DNA of 64,000 bases from Actinomadura kijaniata NBRC 14229 (GTDB taxonomy: Bacteria; Actinomycetota; Actinomycetes; Streptosporangiales; Streptosporangiaceae), in the NCBI RefSeq assembly GCF_001552175.1, contig NZ_BCQR01000011.1, forward strand, positions 1 through 64,000, given 5' to 3'. The notes under the pieces were generated by a model. That model saw only the letters and a program-made list of their open reading frames with translations. It did no database searches and had not been told where the DNA came from. The position numbers and the translations under genes were made by a program. This document shows, one piece after another, positions 49,494 to 59,038 of the stretch (position 1 is the stretch's first letter; every line of letters begins with the position of its first letter).

Positions 49494-49952
49494 TCAGCGG
49501 ACCTTGGGGACGTCGCCGAACAGCGGACCCACGCTGCTCCAACGGTGCAACTCGCAGCCGTCGGTGCGGGTGAACTTGGCGTCGACCGGCCTGCCCTGCC
49601 AGGTGCCCCTGACCACGGCGACCTCGGGGCCGCCATAGATCTTCGTGCAGATCCGGTCCTTGGGCGGGGGCGCGAAGGGGTCCTTGGCCTTGGCGAGCGC
49701 CGCGCACGCCTCCTTGGCCTTCGGATGGTCGCCGCCCGGCGGATCGCAGGTCAGCTTCCAGGTCTTCGCGGGCGCCTCGGGCGACGCCTTGACCTCGACG
49801 GTGAGGGAGTCCCCCGCCGGTGGCGTGGGGACGACCGAGGTGGCGGGGGGCTTGTCAGCGGGTCGGTTCGTGGCCTGCTGGGAGCCGCATCCCGCCAGTG
49901 GCAGGATCATGGCCAGACTGGACGTGGCGAAAAGGAGCGTCCGATACCGCAT
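49494..49952 (-). CDS. SSI-like subtilisin inhibitor, lipoprotein form
   Basis: 152 residues. MRYRTLLFATSSLAMILPLAGC is a lipoprotein signal with Cys22 in LAGC. The domain LTCDPPGGDHPKAKEACAALAKAKDPFAPPP and RICTKIYGGPEVAVVRGTWQGRPVDAKFTRTDGCELHRW matches the Streptomyces subtilisin inhibitor family, with the two disulfides expected as C69-C83 and C102-C133. P1 in SSI is two residues after the third Cys; here it is K104, which predicts trypsin-like rather than subtilisin-like targets. A lipid anchor is unusual because SSI proteins are normally secreted free. Start ATG 49952. Confidence 0.82.
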   Translation of the reverse strand: MRYRTLLFATSSLAMILPLAGCGSQQATNRPADKPPATSVVPTPPAGDSLTVEVKASPEAPAKTWKLTCDPPGGDHPKAKEACAALAKAKDPFAPPPKDRICTKIYGGPEVAVVRGTWQGRPVDAKFTRTDGCELHRWSSVGPLFGDVPKVR

Positions 49953-49998
49953 GCGGAATTCGACGCAGGGGCGCTCCACACGGTTCCATGGAGGTGTG

Positions 49999-50340
49999 AT
50001 GTTTTTCGGGGACGACGTACCGGCGGTGGACGCGGCCGAGGTTCCGCAGGACGCGTACCTGCTGGACGTCCGCGAGGAGTACGAGTGGGAGGCGGGCCAT
50101 GCGCCCGAGGCCGTGCACATCCCCATGGGGGAGCTGAGCGACCGCGCCGCCGAGATCCCGCGCGACCGCGAGATCTTCGTGATCTGCCGGTCCGGGATGC
50201 GGTCGGCGCAGGTCACGGTCGCGCTCAACCAGGCGGGCTGGGTCGCCCGGAACGTGGACGGCGGCATGAAGCGCTGGGCCGAGAACGGCCGCCCCATGGA
50301 GGCGGGCCCCACCCAGGACGGCCCACCGCACGTCGCCTGA
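49999..50340 (+). CDS. Rhodanese-domain sulfurtransferase
   Basis: 113 residues. VDAAEVPQDAYLLDVREEYEWEAGHAPEAVHIPMGEL and IFVICRSGMRSAQVTVALNQAGWVARNVDGGMKRW are the single rhodanese domain, with the active-site Cys63 in the CRSGMRS loop. It can carry persulfide sulfur in the cytoplasm. Start ATG 49999 follows GGAGG at 49990-49994. Divergent from the SSI-like lipoprotein. Confidence 0.9.
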   Translation: MFFGDDVPAVDAAEVPQDAYLLDVREEYEWEAGHAPEAVHIPMGELSDRAAEIPRDREIFVICRSGMRSAQVTVALNQAGWVARNVDGGMKRWAENGRPMEAGPTQDGPPHVA

Positions 50341-50361
50341 CCGGCGGGCCCGACCGGCCGG

Positions 50362-50754
50362 TCAGCAGCCGGGGCCGAGGCAGTTCCCCTTCAGGACCTG
50401 CCTTCCCCCGACCGTGACCGTGAAGTCCCCGCGCACGAAGTCGGCCCGGTCGTCCGGGGAGATCGAGTCGATCCGGCCGCTGAGCGCCACGGCCTGCCCG
50501 TCGTTCGTGCGGCCCGTGCAGGCCACCGGACCGGAGCTCTGCCCCTGCGCGGGCGGGGTCGCCGTGCAGTCGAGGTCCCCGGCCAGCGGCACCCCGACCC
50601 CCGCCAGCGCGGCCTTGGCGGCGATCTCGGTGGCCGCCTCGCGCTGCCCCTGCTGGTACCCCTTGCGGAACTCCGACCGCACGTCGCCGTCGCCGCAGCC
50701 GGTGAGCAGCAGCGCCCCCGCGCCCACCGTCAAGATCAGTGCTCGTGCCCTCAT
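50362..50754 (-). CDS. Small lipoprotein of unknown function
   Basis: 130 residues. RARALILTVGAGALLLTGCGDGD is a lipoprotein signal with the lipobox LLTGC. The mature part (FRKGYQQGQREAATEIAAKAALAGVGVPLAGDLDCTATPP and ALSGRIDSISPDDRADFVRGDFTVTVGGRQVLKGNCLGPGC) has several Cys but no family I recognise; it resembles actinobacterial membrane-anchored domains of the DUF4333 style only loosely. Converges with the rhodanese gene. Start ATG 50754. Confidence 0.78.
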   Translation of the reverse strand: MRARALILTVGAGALLLTGCGDGDVRSEFRKGYQQGQREAATEIAAKAALAGVGVPLAGDLDCTATPPAQGQSSGPVACTGRTNDGQAVALSGRIDSISPDDRADFVRGDFTVTVGGRQVLKGNCLGPGC

Positions 50755-50835
50755 TTCCGGAGCATAGGCGGGTTCACCAGGGGTATCGGGTGGCCTGGCG
50801 GTGAGGGTACGATTTCCGACCGACCGAAACAACGC

Positions 50836-50921
50836 GGGAGCTCGGGTCAGCCGGGCTGAGAGGGTGACCGGAGGCGTCACCGACCGCCTGAACCTGTCCG
50901 GGTAATGCCGGCGTAGGGAGT
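50836..50921 (+). ncRNA. TPP (thiamin pyrophosphate) riboswitch
   Basis: The sequence contains the two signature blocks: GGGCTGAGAGGG near 50853-50864 and ACCTGTCCGGGTAATGCCGG plus GCGTAGGGAG (50911-50920). AGGGAG at the 3' end is the ribosome site of the permease nine bases downstream, so the riboswitch probably blocks translation when TPP is abundant. It controls the downstream CytX-like permease. Confidence 0.95.
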
Positions 50922-50929
50922 GTGACCCC

Positions 50930-52267
50930 GTGACGTCCGCCGTCGAAGAACGCCCTCAGCCCGCCGAGGCCCCCCTCACCCTCGACGAACCCGCGCCCAG
51001 GGTGCTCGGGTTCTGGGACCAGGGGGCGTTCTGGGCCAACCTCGGGGTGAGCCTGTTCGCCTTCTCCGGGGCGTACACGCTGCTCGCCCCGGACGAGAAC
51101 GGCCGGCCGACGATGTCGATCGTCGCCGGGATCGTCGCGATGATCGTCGGAACGGCCGTCGGCGGGCTCATGCTCGGCCTGGCCGCCGCGCCCGGCGCGA
51201 TCACCGGCAAGCCCGCGATGGTGCTGCTGCGCGGGCTGTTCGGCGCGCGGCTGTCCTACGTCCCGACCGTGCTCAACATCGCCCAGCTCATCGGCTGGGG
51301 GACGTTCGAGCTGATCGTCATCGCCGACGCGGCGCGGGCCCTGTACGACGGGCTGCCCCGCGAGGTGTACGTGATCGTGGCCGGGGTGCTCACCACCGCG
51401 CTGACGATCTGGCCGCTGGGGTCGGTGCGGCTGCTGCGGCGGTACGTCACCGCCGCCGTGCTCGTCGCGCTGGTCTACTTCTACGTGCAGCTGCTCCGGG
51501 AGCCGCTGCCCGACCTGACGCGAGGCTCGTGGGGCGGGTTCTGGATCGGCGCGGACGCGGCGCTGGCCGTCTCGATCTCGTGGGTGCCGGTCGCGGCCGA
51601 CTACACGCGGCACGCGCGCAGCGCCCGGGGCGCGTTCGGCGCGGCGGCGATCGGCTACTCCGTCACGCAGATCTTCGCCTACATCCTGGGGCTGCTGGCG
51701 CTGGCGCTGGTCGCGGGCGACTCGGGCAAGGTGTTCGACCCGTTCCTGCACGTGGCGCTGGGCGTGGTGTTCTTCGCGGTCTTCGTGCTGCGGGAGGCCG
51801 ACCAGTCGTTCGCCAACGTCTACTCCACCGCCGTCTCCATCCAGAACCTCGTGCCCAAGGCCGACCGGCGGGTGCTGACCGTCACCCTCGGCGTGCTGAT
51901 CACCGGGCTGGCGCTGCTGCTGGACATCGGCGACTACGCCAGTTTCCTGTCACTGATCGGTTCGGTGTTCGTTCCCATGCTGGGAGTGCTGGCCGCCGAC
52001 TTCTTCCTCGGCGGCGGTCGGCGCGGCTGGAACACCGACCGCGACGCGCCGTCCCGCTGGAGCATGATCGTCGCCTGGCTGGCCGGGTTCGTCACCTACC
52101 AGATGATCTACCCCGGCGCGGTGGGCTGGTGGGCCGCGTTCTGGAAGGACCTCCAGGGCGCGGTCGGGTTCACCCCGCAGTCGTGGATGAGCGCGTCGCT
52201 GCTGTCGTTCCTGGTGGCCGGGCTCGCGGCGCTGCTGGCCGGCCGGCTGGCGCGCCGGTCGTCCTGA
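50930..52267 (+). CDS. cytX: NCS1-family permease, CytX-like HMP transporter
   Basis: 445 residues with about twelve membrane segments. FWDQGAFWANLGVSLFAFSGAYTLLAP opens the NCS1 (nucleobase:cation symporter-1) fold; AADYTRHARSARGAFGAAAIGYSVTQIF and the later SLIGSVFVPMLGVLAADFF are conserved. The TPP riboswitch in front of it identifies it as the thiamin-regulated CytX type, which takes up hydroxymethylpyrimidine. GTG 50930 lies nine bases after the AGGGAG of the riboswitch. It links functionally to TenA in this window, which produces HMP. Confidence 0.9.
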   Translation: MTSAVEERPQPAEAPLTLDEPAPRVLGFWDQGAFWANLGVSLFAFSGAYTLLAPDENGRPTMSIVAGIVAMIVGTAVGGLMLGLAAAPGAITGKPAMVLLRGLFGARLSYVPTVLNIAQLIGWGTFELIVIADAARALYDGLPREVYVIVAGVLTTALTIWPLGSVRLLRRYVTAAVLVALVYFYVQLLREPLPDLTRGSWGGFWIGADAALAVSISWVPVAADYTRHARSARGAFGAAAIGYSVTQIFAYILGLLALALVAGDSGKVFDPFLHVALGVVFFAVFVLREADQSFANVYSTAVSIQNLVPKADRRVLTVTLGVLITGLALLLDIGDYASFLSLIGSVFVPMLGVLAADFFLGGGRRGWNTDRDAPSRWSMIVAWLAGFVTYQMIYPGAVGWWAAFWKDLQGAVGFTPQSWMSASLLSFLVAGLAALLAGRLARRSS

Positions 52268-52382
52268 CCGGGCCCGGCGGCGGCCGTCACCCGTGACGTG
52301 GCGTTCCTCCGGAGGTGACCGGAAGGTCGCAAGAACCTTTCGGTGGCCGTTGCCCGGCGCCGCCCCACCATCCGGTGGCACG

Positions 52383-54416
52383 ATGGCAGTCGTGCACGAC
52401 CTCGCCCACGACTCGATCGCCCGCGCCGTCCTCGACAGCGCGGCCGACGCGATCGTGGCCGTCGACAACCGCTACCGCGTCACGGTGTGGAACCCGGCGG
52501 CCGAGCGGATGTTCGGCTGGACCGCCGGGGAGATGCTGGGCCGCGTCCCGCCGATCGTCCCCGACGAGCTGAAGGCCGAGCACAACGCCGTGCAGGAACG
52601 CCTGCTCACGCGGGGCGACGGCGGAGGCCAGATCTCCATCGCCACCCGCCGGTTCCACCGCGACGGGCGGCTGATCGACGTGCGGATCGACACCAGCCTG
52701 CTGCGGGACGCCACCGGCGAGCAGCTCGGCTGGGTCGGGGTGTACCACCCGGTCGAGGAGGACGAGGTCGCCGCGCACCACATGGCCGAGCGCGCCCGCC
52801 TGGTCCGCCGCCTCAACCACGTCGTCGCCGACCTCGGCACCGAACTGGACCTGGCCGAGGTGCTGGACCGCATCACCACCGCGCTGATCGAGCTGACCGG
52901 CGCGGACGCGGGCGGGTTCGTGCGGATCGAGGACGGCCGGCGGCTGCGGCTGGTCAGCATGCACGGCCTGCCCGCCCACCTGCGCGGCAGCACCGCCGAC
53001 CTGCGCGACAGCCTGGTCGGGGAGCTGCTGCGCTCGGGCCGCAGCGTCAAGCTGGCCAGCGGCGAGCAGCGGCTCGGCGACCTGATCTGGTCGGAGCTGC
53101 CGGGGCTGCACACCATCGCGCTGAGCCTGAGCTACGTGCAGAACGAGCCCTACGGCGCCCTGTACGCCCTGTTCTGCGGCCGCAAGGTCGGCCACACCGA
53201 GCTGGAGCTGCTGGAACTGCTCGCCGGGCACGCCGGGGTCGCGGTCGGCAACGCCGTCGCCTACGCCGAGGTCGTCCGGCAGCGCGCCCACGAACGCGCC
53301 GTCATCGACGCCTCCGCCGACGGCATCGCGGTGCTCGGCCCCGACGGGACCGTCCGCCAGTGGAACCCCGCCGCGCACACCCTCACCGGGATCCCGCCGG
53401 CGGAGGCGATCGGGCGCGAGCCGCCGTTCCCGACCCCCGAGCCGGGCCGGGAGTCGACGTTCCCGCTGCCGTCCGGCCGCTGGCTGAACGTGCTGACCGC
53501 CGAGATCCCCGAGACCGGCGAGCTGGTGGTCGACTTCCGCGACGTGTCGGAGGCCAAGGCCCTGGAGGAGGCCAAGGACCTGTTCCTGGCCACCACCAGC
53601 CACGAGCTGCGCACCCCGATCACGGTCGTGCAGGGGTTCGCCGCCACCCTGGTCAACCGCTGGGACGAGCTCGCCGACGACGCGCGCCGCTCCGCCGTCG
53701 CCACCATCGCCGAACGCGCCCGCTCCCTGGGCCGCCTGGTCGAGCACCTGCTGCTGGGGTCGCGGGCCGGCGCCGACGAGCTGCCGGTGACGATCGAGGC
53801 GTTCGATCTGGCGCGGGTGCTGGCGGGCGTCGTGGCGGGCTTCGAGTCGCTGTCGCCGCTGCACCGCGTCGAGCTGGACGTCGCGCCGGACCTGCCGGAG
53901 GCGCGCGGCGACGCGATGGCCACCGACATCGTGCTGGGGCAGCTGCTGGAGAACGCCTTCAAGTACTCCCCGGACGGCGGGACGGTCCGGGTGCGGGCCT
54001 GGGCGGAGGGCGACGACCTGCTCGTCACCGTCGAGGACGAGGGGATCGGGATCGCGCCCGGCGACCATGAACGGATCTTCGAGCGGTTCGTGCAGGGCGA
54101 GGCCGGGGACCGGCGGCGGTTCGGCGGCATCGGCCTCGGCCTGTACATCGTCCGGCGGCTCACCGAGGCGCAGGGCGGGACGATCTCCGCGCATCCGGCC
54201 GCGCGCCGGTCGGCGCCGCAGGCCCCCCGGCCGGTCCCCGGTGAGCGGCCGCAGGCCCCGGCCATGGGCGGGCGGCCGTACTCGGGCGTTCCGGAGCACC
54301 AGCGGATCGGCGCCGGACCGCTCGGCTGGCGACCGCCCGGCGACGCCGCCGAAAGCCCGGAGCCGGGACCGGGCACCTGCATGCGCCTGGTGCTGAGGCG
54401 CGCCGACTCAACATGA
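52383..54416 (+). CDS. PAS-GAF-PAS sensor histidine kinase
   Basis: 677 residues, no membrane segment. PAS 1 is about 20-125 (AIVAVDNRYRVTVWNPAAERMFGWTAGEMLGR), a GAF domain about 145-295, PAS 2 about 300-390, then HisKA with the phosphorylated H407 in TTSHELRTPITVVQGF, and HATPase with N box LLENAFKYSPDGG and DEGIGIAPGDHERIFERFVQG. The last 70 residues are Pro/Arg rich. It is a soluble cytoplasmic sensor. No response regulator is adjacent, so its partner is elsewhere. ATG 52383 is used; the frame is open to 52293. Confidence 0.9.
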   Translation: MAVVHDLAHDSIARAVLDSAADAIVAVDNRYRVTVWNPAAERMFGWTAGEMLGRVPPIVPDELKAEHNAVQERLLTRGDGGGQISIATRRFHRDGRLIDVRIDTSLLRDATGEQLGWVGVYHPVEEDEVAAHHMAERARLVRRLNHVVADLGTELDLAEVLDRITTALIELTGADAGGFVRIEDGRRLRLVSMHGLPAHLRGSTADLRDSLVGELLRSGRSVKLASGEQRLGDLIWSELPGLHTIALSLSYVQNEPYGALYALFCGRKVGHTELELLELLAGHAGVAVGNAVAYAEVVRQRAHERAVIDASADGIAVLGPDGTVRQWNPAAHTLTGIPPAEAIGREPPFPTPEPGRESTFPLPSGRWLNVLTAEIPETGELVVDFRDVSEAKALEEAKDLFLATTSHELRTPITVVQGFAATLVNRWDELADDARRSAVATIAERARSLGRLVEHLLLGSRAGADELPVTIEAFDLARVLAGVVAGFESLSPLHRVELDVAPDLPEARGDAMATDIVLGQLLENAFKYSPDGGTVRVRAWAEGDDLLVTVEDEGIGIAPGDHERIFERFVQGEAGDRRRFGGIGLGLYIVRRLTEAQGGTISAHPAARRSAPQAPRPVPGERPQAPAMGGRPYSGVPEHQRIGAGPLGWRPPGDAAESPEPGPGTCMRLVLRRADST

Positions 54417-54855
54417 CCCGGTTTTGACCTGCGGCGTTCCGGGGTTTGGGGCGGTGCCATAAGGCGGCGGCCGGATCGGGCGGCCGGATGCGGTCACCGG
54501 AACCGGCCCCTCGCCGTGATCATGCGGGAAGACCACTCGTGTCTCCGTGGAAAAGAGTGGTGTCCCGAGGGTGTGACGGACGAAACGTGCGCGTGAGGAG
54601 TAATCAGTCCGTGGCTGGATAGATCCTTTGTTGACTTTCGTTCGTGAGGGGGTCCCGGCCTGGCGCCGTGCGGGGGGTGATCGCCGTGACGGGAGAGGTG
54701 GTCGCACGGTGGGCGACAGAGCGGTCGCGTCGAGGGGCCGGTGGCGTGGACGTGCCGTCCGGTTTCAGTCCAAGTCGTACTGGGCATTTCGGTCTTACCG
54801 GAATACGGGCGGCGGGGTGCATCCGGGAAGACGGATCCAGCGGATCCACGGGGAG
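54417..54855. other. Intergenic region before the RsbW-like gene
   Basis: About 440 bases. GTTT (54762-54765), 16 bases, then GGGCAT (54782-54787) resembles a SigB/SigF-type promoter in front of the RsbW-like gene. A further AT-richer stretch around 54615-54650 (ATCCTTTGTTGACTTTCG) could hold another promoter. I see no real protein gene before 54856 and no RNA gene. Confidence 0.6.
54762..54787 (+). promoter_or_regulatory. SigB-type promoter GTTT-N16-GGGCAT
   Basis: Matches the group 3 sigma (SigB/SigF) consensus GTTT-N14-16-GGGTAT except for one C. It lies about 70 bp before the start of an RsbW-like anti-sigma factor, so feedback by its own sigma factor is plausible. Confidence 0.5.
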
Positions 54856-55416
54856 GTGAGGGCGTCGAGCGTCGTACTGCTGCCACACGCGCCGACCAGT
54901 GTCGCGGCCGCTCGGCGGCGCCTCGGTTCGGAACTGGCGGCCGTGGGCGTGAGCGAGTCGGTCGTCGACGACGTCAACGTCATCGTCAGCGAGCTGCTCA
55001 GCAACGCCCTGCGGCACGCGCGCCCGCTGCCCGGGGGGCAGGTCCGGCTCGCCTGGAGCCGCCAGGGGGACGAACTGGAGCTCTCCGTCAGCGACGGCGG
55101 CGCGACCACCCAGCCGCGCCGGGGCCCGGGAACGCTGTCCTCCCTCGGGGGACGCGGTCTCGGCATCGTCGAGGCGCTGTCGGAGAACTGGGGGGTCCGG
55201 CACGAGGAGGGCGGCGTCACCACCGTCTGGGCCGTGCTGCGCGCGCCGCGGACCGTCCGGACGGGGGCGGGCCGCAACGGGGCCGTGCCCGCGGGCTCGG
55301 TCCACGCCGCGATCCCCGGTCTCGTGGAGCTTCCGGAGGAGGCGGGCCACCCCGACGAGGATCTGCGCCACGGTCCCCGGCATGGGATACCGCAAACTCG
55401 GGCATACCCCGGCTAG
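54856..55416 (+). CDS. RsbW-like ATP-binding anti-sigma factor / serine kinase
   Basis: 186 residues from GTG 54856, though the start is uncertain because the GGGGAG site touches it. SVVDDVNVIVSELLSNALRHARPLPGGQVRLAW holds the N box (SELLSNALRHA), VSDGGAT is the D box area and LGGRGLGIVEALSENWGV the G box (GRGLGIV) of HATPase_c_2. RsbW-type proteins bind ATP, sequester a SigB-type sigma factor and phosphorylate a STAS antagonist. The STAS protein at 35815 is a candidate partner but is not adjacent. Confidence 0.84.
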   Translation: MRASSVVLLPHAPTSVAAARRRLGSELAAVGVSESVVDDVNVIVSELLSNALRHARPLPGGQVRLAWSRQGDELELSVSDGGATTQPRRGPGTLSSLGGRGLGIVEALSENWGVRHEEGGVTTVWAVLRAPRTVRTGAGRNGAVPAGSVHAAIPGLVELPEEAGHPDEDLRHGPRHGIPQTRAYPG

Positions 55417-55451
55417 CGGACCATGCCCGCACCTTGTATGGTCCTCTTCAA

Positions 55452-55490
55452 GCTCGGGCGCTGTCGTGCCCCCGTCGACACCGCCCGAGC
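55452..55490. terminator. Long hairpin after the RsbW-like gene
   Basis: GCTCGGGCG-C-TGTCG pairs with CGACA-C-CGCCCGAGC with a single mismatch and a nine-base loop, 35 bases after the stop codon. Confidence 0.65.
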
Positions 55491-55501
55491 CATCCAACGT
55501 C

Positions 55502-55537
55502 CGTGACCCCGGAGGCCGCCCGGCCCCCGGGGTCACG
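55502..55537. terminator. Second hairpin before the arginine deiminase stop
   Basis: CGTGACCCCGG (55502-55512) and CCGGGGTCACG (55527-55537) give an 11-bp stem; the loop itself contains a smaller stem GGCCG/CGGCC. It lies six bases before the arcA stop and serves the convergent pair. Confidence 0.75.
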
Positions 55538-55542
55538 TCGTT

Positions 55543-56763
55543 TCAGCGGGGATCGTCGCGCAGGATCGGGCAGGACATGCAGCGCGGCCCGCCGCGTCCG
55601 CTGCCCAGCTCGCTGCCGCCGATCCGGATGACCTCGATCCCGGCCGCCTCCAGGTGCGCGTTCGTCTCGATGTTGCGCTCGTAGGCGACGGCGAGGCGCG
55701 GCGCGACGGCCAGGGTGTTGTTGCCGTCGTCCCACTGCTCGCGCTCGGCGGTCACCGGGTCCAGCCCGGTGTCGATCACCTTGAGCCGGTCCAGCCCCAT
55801 CGCCTCGGCGGCGGCCTCCAGGAACGGCCGCGGCCCCTCCACCCGCAGGTCGCCGTTGGCCGCGGTGACGGTGTGGGCGGTCAGCGAGTGCGCGATCGGC
55901 GGGTACATCACGACCGTGTCGACGTCCACCATCGTGCAGACGGTGTCCAGGTGCATCGTCGCGCGCTCCTGCATGATCGGAACGGCCAGCACCGTGTGCG
56001 CCAGGCCCGCGTCGAACACCTTGCGGGCCAGCCGCTCCACGCCCGCCGGGGTGGTCCGCTCCCCGGTACCGACCGCGATCACGCCGGGGCACAGCAGCAG
56101 GACGTCGCCGCCCTCCACGTGCTCCAGCGACGGGTCGTACACCGGCTCGACGCCCGCGAACCGGGGGTGCCAGGCGTAGATCAGCCCGGTCAGCGTCGAC
56201 TCGCGGCGGCGCGCGGGCATCGCCAGGCTCGTCACCGCGACCCGGTCCCCGATCCAGGCGCTGTTGTCCCGCATGAACAGCAGGTTCGGCAGCGGGTCGA
56301 TGATGAAGTCCAGCCGGTCCATCAGCCGGTACACCAGGCCGTGCGCGGTCTTCAGCTCCTCGTGCGCCAGCCCCGCCACCAGCACCTGCGCCAGGTCCTC
56401 GGGGTCCAGGTCCTCCAGGTAGCCGCGCACCACCCGCCGTAGCTGGTCGCCCCAGCGGTTGTCGTCGATCGTGTCGGCGATGGCCCGCGCCCGCGCCCCC
56501 TCGTACTCCAGCACCTGCTGGAGGAGCTCGGTCACGTACAGCACCTCGACGTCGCGGTCCCGCAGCGCCTGCGCGAACGCGTCGTGCTCCTCCTGCGCGC
56601 GTCCCACCCACGGGATGCCGTCGAACAGGAGCTTGTCGTTGTTGCGCGGGGTGAGCCGCTTGAGCTCCGCGCCCGGCCGGTGCAGCAGCACCGTTCGCAG
56701 CCGCCCGACCTCGCTGGTGACCCGATGCCCGTGCGCCTTCGTCCCCTGCCGAGTGCTCTCCAT
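55543..56763 (-). CDS. arcA: Arginine deiminase
   Basis: 406 residues. [52 protein letters not shown] and [17 protein letters not shown] are the diagnostic segments; the nucleophile is Cys395 in PRCMSCP. The enzyme hydrolyses arginine to citrulline and ammonia in the cytoplasm, feeding the arginine deiminase pathway. No arcB, arcC or transporter is adjacent, so it may act alone in nitrogen supply or pH control. The start ATG 56763 overlaps a short inverted repeat. Confidence 0.95.
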   Translation of the reverse strand: MESTRQGTKAHGHRVTSEVGRLRTVLLHRPGAELKRLTPRNNDKLLFDGIPWVGRAQEEHDAFAQALRDRDVEVLYVTELLQQVLEYEGARARAIADTIDDNRWGDQLRRVVRGYLEDLDPEDLAQVLVAGLAHEELKTAHGLVYRLMDRLDFIIDPLPNLLFMRDNSAWIGDRVAVTSLAMPARRRESTLTGLIYAWHPRFAGVEPVYDPSLEHVEGGDVLLLCPGVIAVGTGERTTPAGVERLARKVFDAGLAHTVLAVPIMQERATMHLDTVCTMVDVDTVVMYPPIAHSLTAHTVTAANGDLRVEGPRPFLEAAAEAMGLDRLKVIDTGLDPVTAEREQWDDGNNTLAVAPRLAVAYERNIETNAHLEAAGIEVIRIGGSELGSGRGGPRCMSCPILRDDPR

Positions 56764-56776
56764 TACACCGAGTGTA
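56764..56776. promoter_or_regulatory. Inverted repeat TACACCGAGTGTA at the arcA start
   Basis: TACAC and GTGTA with a three-base centre lie directly before the arcA start codon. A second small palindrome CGATAAATCG is at 56795-56804. Either could be part of the arcA promoter. Confidence 0.35.
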
Positions 56777-56841
56777 GATCGCCGCCTTTCGGGGCGATAA
56801 ATCGTTCGACGGGCGGGGTGGGCGCTCCGTACGCTCGTCCC

Positions 56842-56955
56842 ATGTTCTTCGCAGCCGACACCCGCCTGCTCGCAGAGGTCACTCTGCTGAGCGCGGTGTC
56901 GGCTGCCTCCTTCCTGGACGCGGCAGCGGACGCCCTCGACGGCGCGCGACGCTGA
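56842..56955 (+). CDS. Possible 37-residue ORF upstream of the EF-Tu gene
   Basis: [37 protein letters not shown], rich in Ala and Leu and with a good actinobacterial codon bias; the stop codon TGA is the first base run of a hairpin (56955-56995) that separates it from the EF-Tu gene. It could be a leader peptide of a translational attenuator. No homologue is known to me, and its ribosome site is poor, so it may be chance. Confidence 0.4.
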   Translation: MFFAADTRLLAEVTLLSAVSAASFLDAAADALDGARR

Positions 56956-56995
56956 CCCCTCTCCGTCCCCTTCCGGAGAACCAGCGGAGAGGGGT
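56955..56995 (+). promoter_or_regulatory. Leader hairpin before the EF-Tu gene
   Basis: ACCCCTCTCCG (56955-56965) pairs with CGGAGAGGGGT (56985-56995), 19-base loop including TCCGGA. It starts at the stop codon of the 37-codon ORF and ends 87 bp before the EF-Tu start. Confidence 0.55.
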
Positions 56996-57082
56996 GGAAC
57001 TCGCAGGACCGTGACACGGGCCAACGCCCGCGCGCGGCGGTTCTCGCCCTTTCCCTCGGAATCCAGTGAGGACGAGATCACC

Positions 57083-58267
<1,185 letters not shown>

Positions 58268-58274
58268 GGGGAGG

Positions 58275-58304
58275 AGAGACCGCGGGACCCGTCCCGCGGT
58301 CTCT
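58275..58304. terminator. Bidirectional terminator after tuf
   Basis: A 13-bp stem built on GAGACCGCGGGA (58276-58287) and TCCCGCGGTCTC (58292-58303), eight bases after the tuf stop and before the convergent anti-sigma-like gene. Confidence 0.82.
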
Positions 58305-58324
58305 TCGCGTCCGGGGCCGGTCCT

Positions 58325-59038
58325 CTAGCGGCGGGGGTTCTCCCGGTCGCGGTGGGGGAGCTTCGGGGGATGCCGCGGATCGTGGTGGCCGGGGGCGTCC
58401 TCCTGCCCGGCGTCCTTCCCGCCCTTACGGCCCTGGCCGCCCTGGCCGCTCTGGCCACCTTGGCCACCTTGGCCATCTTGGCCGCCCTGGCCGTTCTGAC
58501 CGCCCTGGCCGGGCTTGTGCGGCTTGCTCTTGTTCCGGTCCCGGTTGTCCCCGCCCTGGCCTCCATCGCCGTTCGACGGCGGCCTCCCCTCCTGCCCGCG
58601 GCCCTTGCCGTCCGGGGCGGACGGCGTCGGGGAGCCCGAGGGCGCCGGCGTGCCCGAGGACGTCGGGTCGCCGGGCACGGTGCGCGGGATCGGGGAGTTC
58701 GGATCGACCGGGACCATGTTCCCGCTCCCGGGCGCGGGCCGGTGCGTCGGCGACGCCGGGGGCCGGGACGGGCTCTGCCCGGGAAGGTTTCCGGTGCTGG
58801 CGGCCCAGGCGACTCCGCCGCCCGCCAGCAGTGCGGCCGCCACGACGGCGGCCTTGACGGTCAGCAGCCGGGTCCGGCCCCGCCGGCCCGGGGCGGCGGC
58901 CCGGGCGTCACGGAACGCCGCCACGGCGGCCTCCTCGCCGGTCAGCTCCTCGGGGCGGGCGGGAGCGGTCGCGGCGGCCAGCAGCCGGGTCATCCCGGCG
59001 TGGTCCCCGAAGTCGGGGAGTCCCTCGCGCTCGTTCAT
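58325..59038 (-). CDS. Membrane-anchored probable anti-sigma protein with GQGGQ repeats
   Basis: 237 residues. The N-terminal 55 are cytoplasmic, then one membrane helix (VKAAVVAAALLAGGGVAWAA, about 61-80), then an extracytoplasmic tail that is Pro/Ser/Thr rich and contains a GQGGQNGQGG-type repeat run (about 180-210). It overlaps the upstream sigma factor gene by four bases (ATGA), so it is probably its membrane-anchored regulator. The repetitive tail may span the cell wall. No zinc-finger HxxxCxxC motif is visible. Confidence 0.75.
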   Translation of the reverse strand: MNEREGLPDFGDHAGMTRLLAAATAPARPEELTGEEAAVAAFRDARAAAPGRRGRTRLLTVKAAVVAAALLAGGGVAWAASTGNLPGQSPSRPPASPTHRPAPGSGNMVPVDPNSPIPRTVPGDPTSSGTPAPSGSPTPSAPDGKGRGQEGRPPSNGDGGQGGDNRDRNKSKPHKPGQGGQNGQGGQDGQGGQGGQSGQGGQGRKGGKDAGQEDAPGHHDPRHPPKLPHRDRENPRR

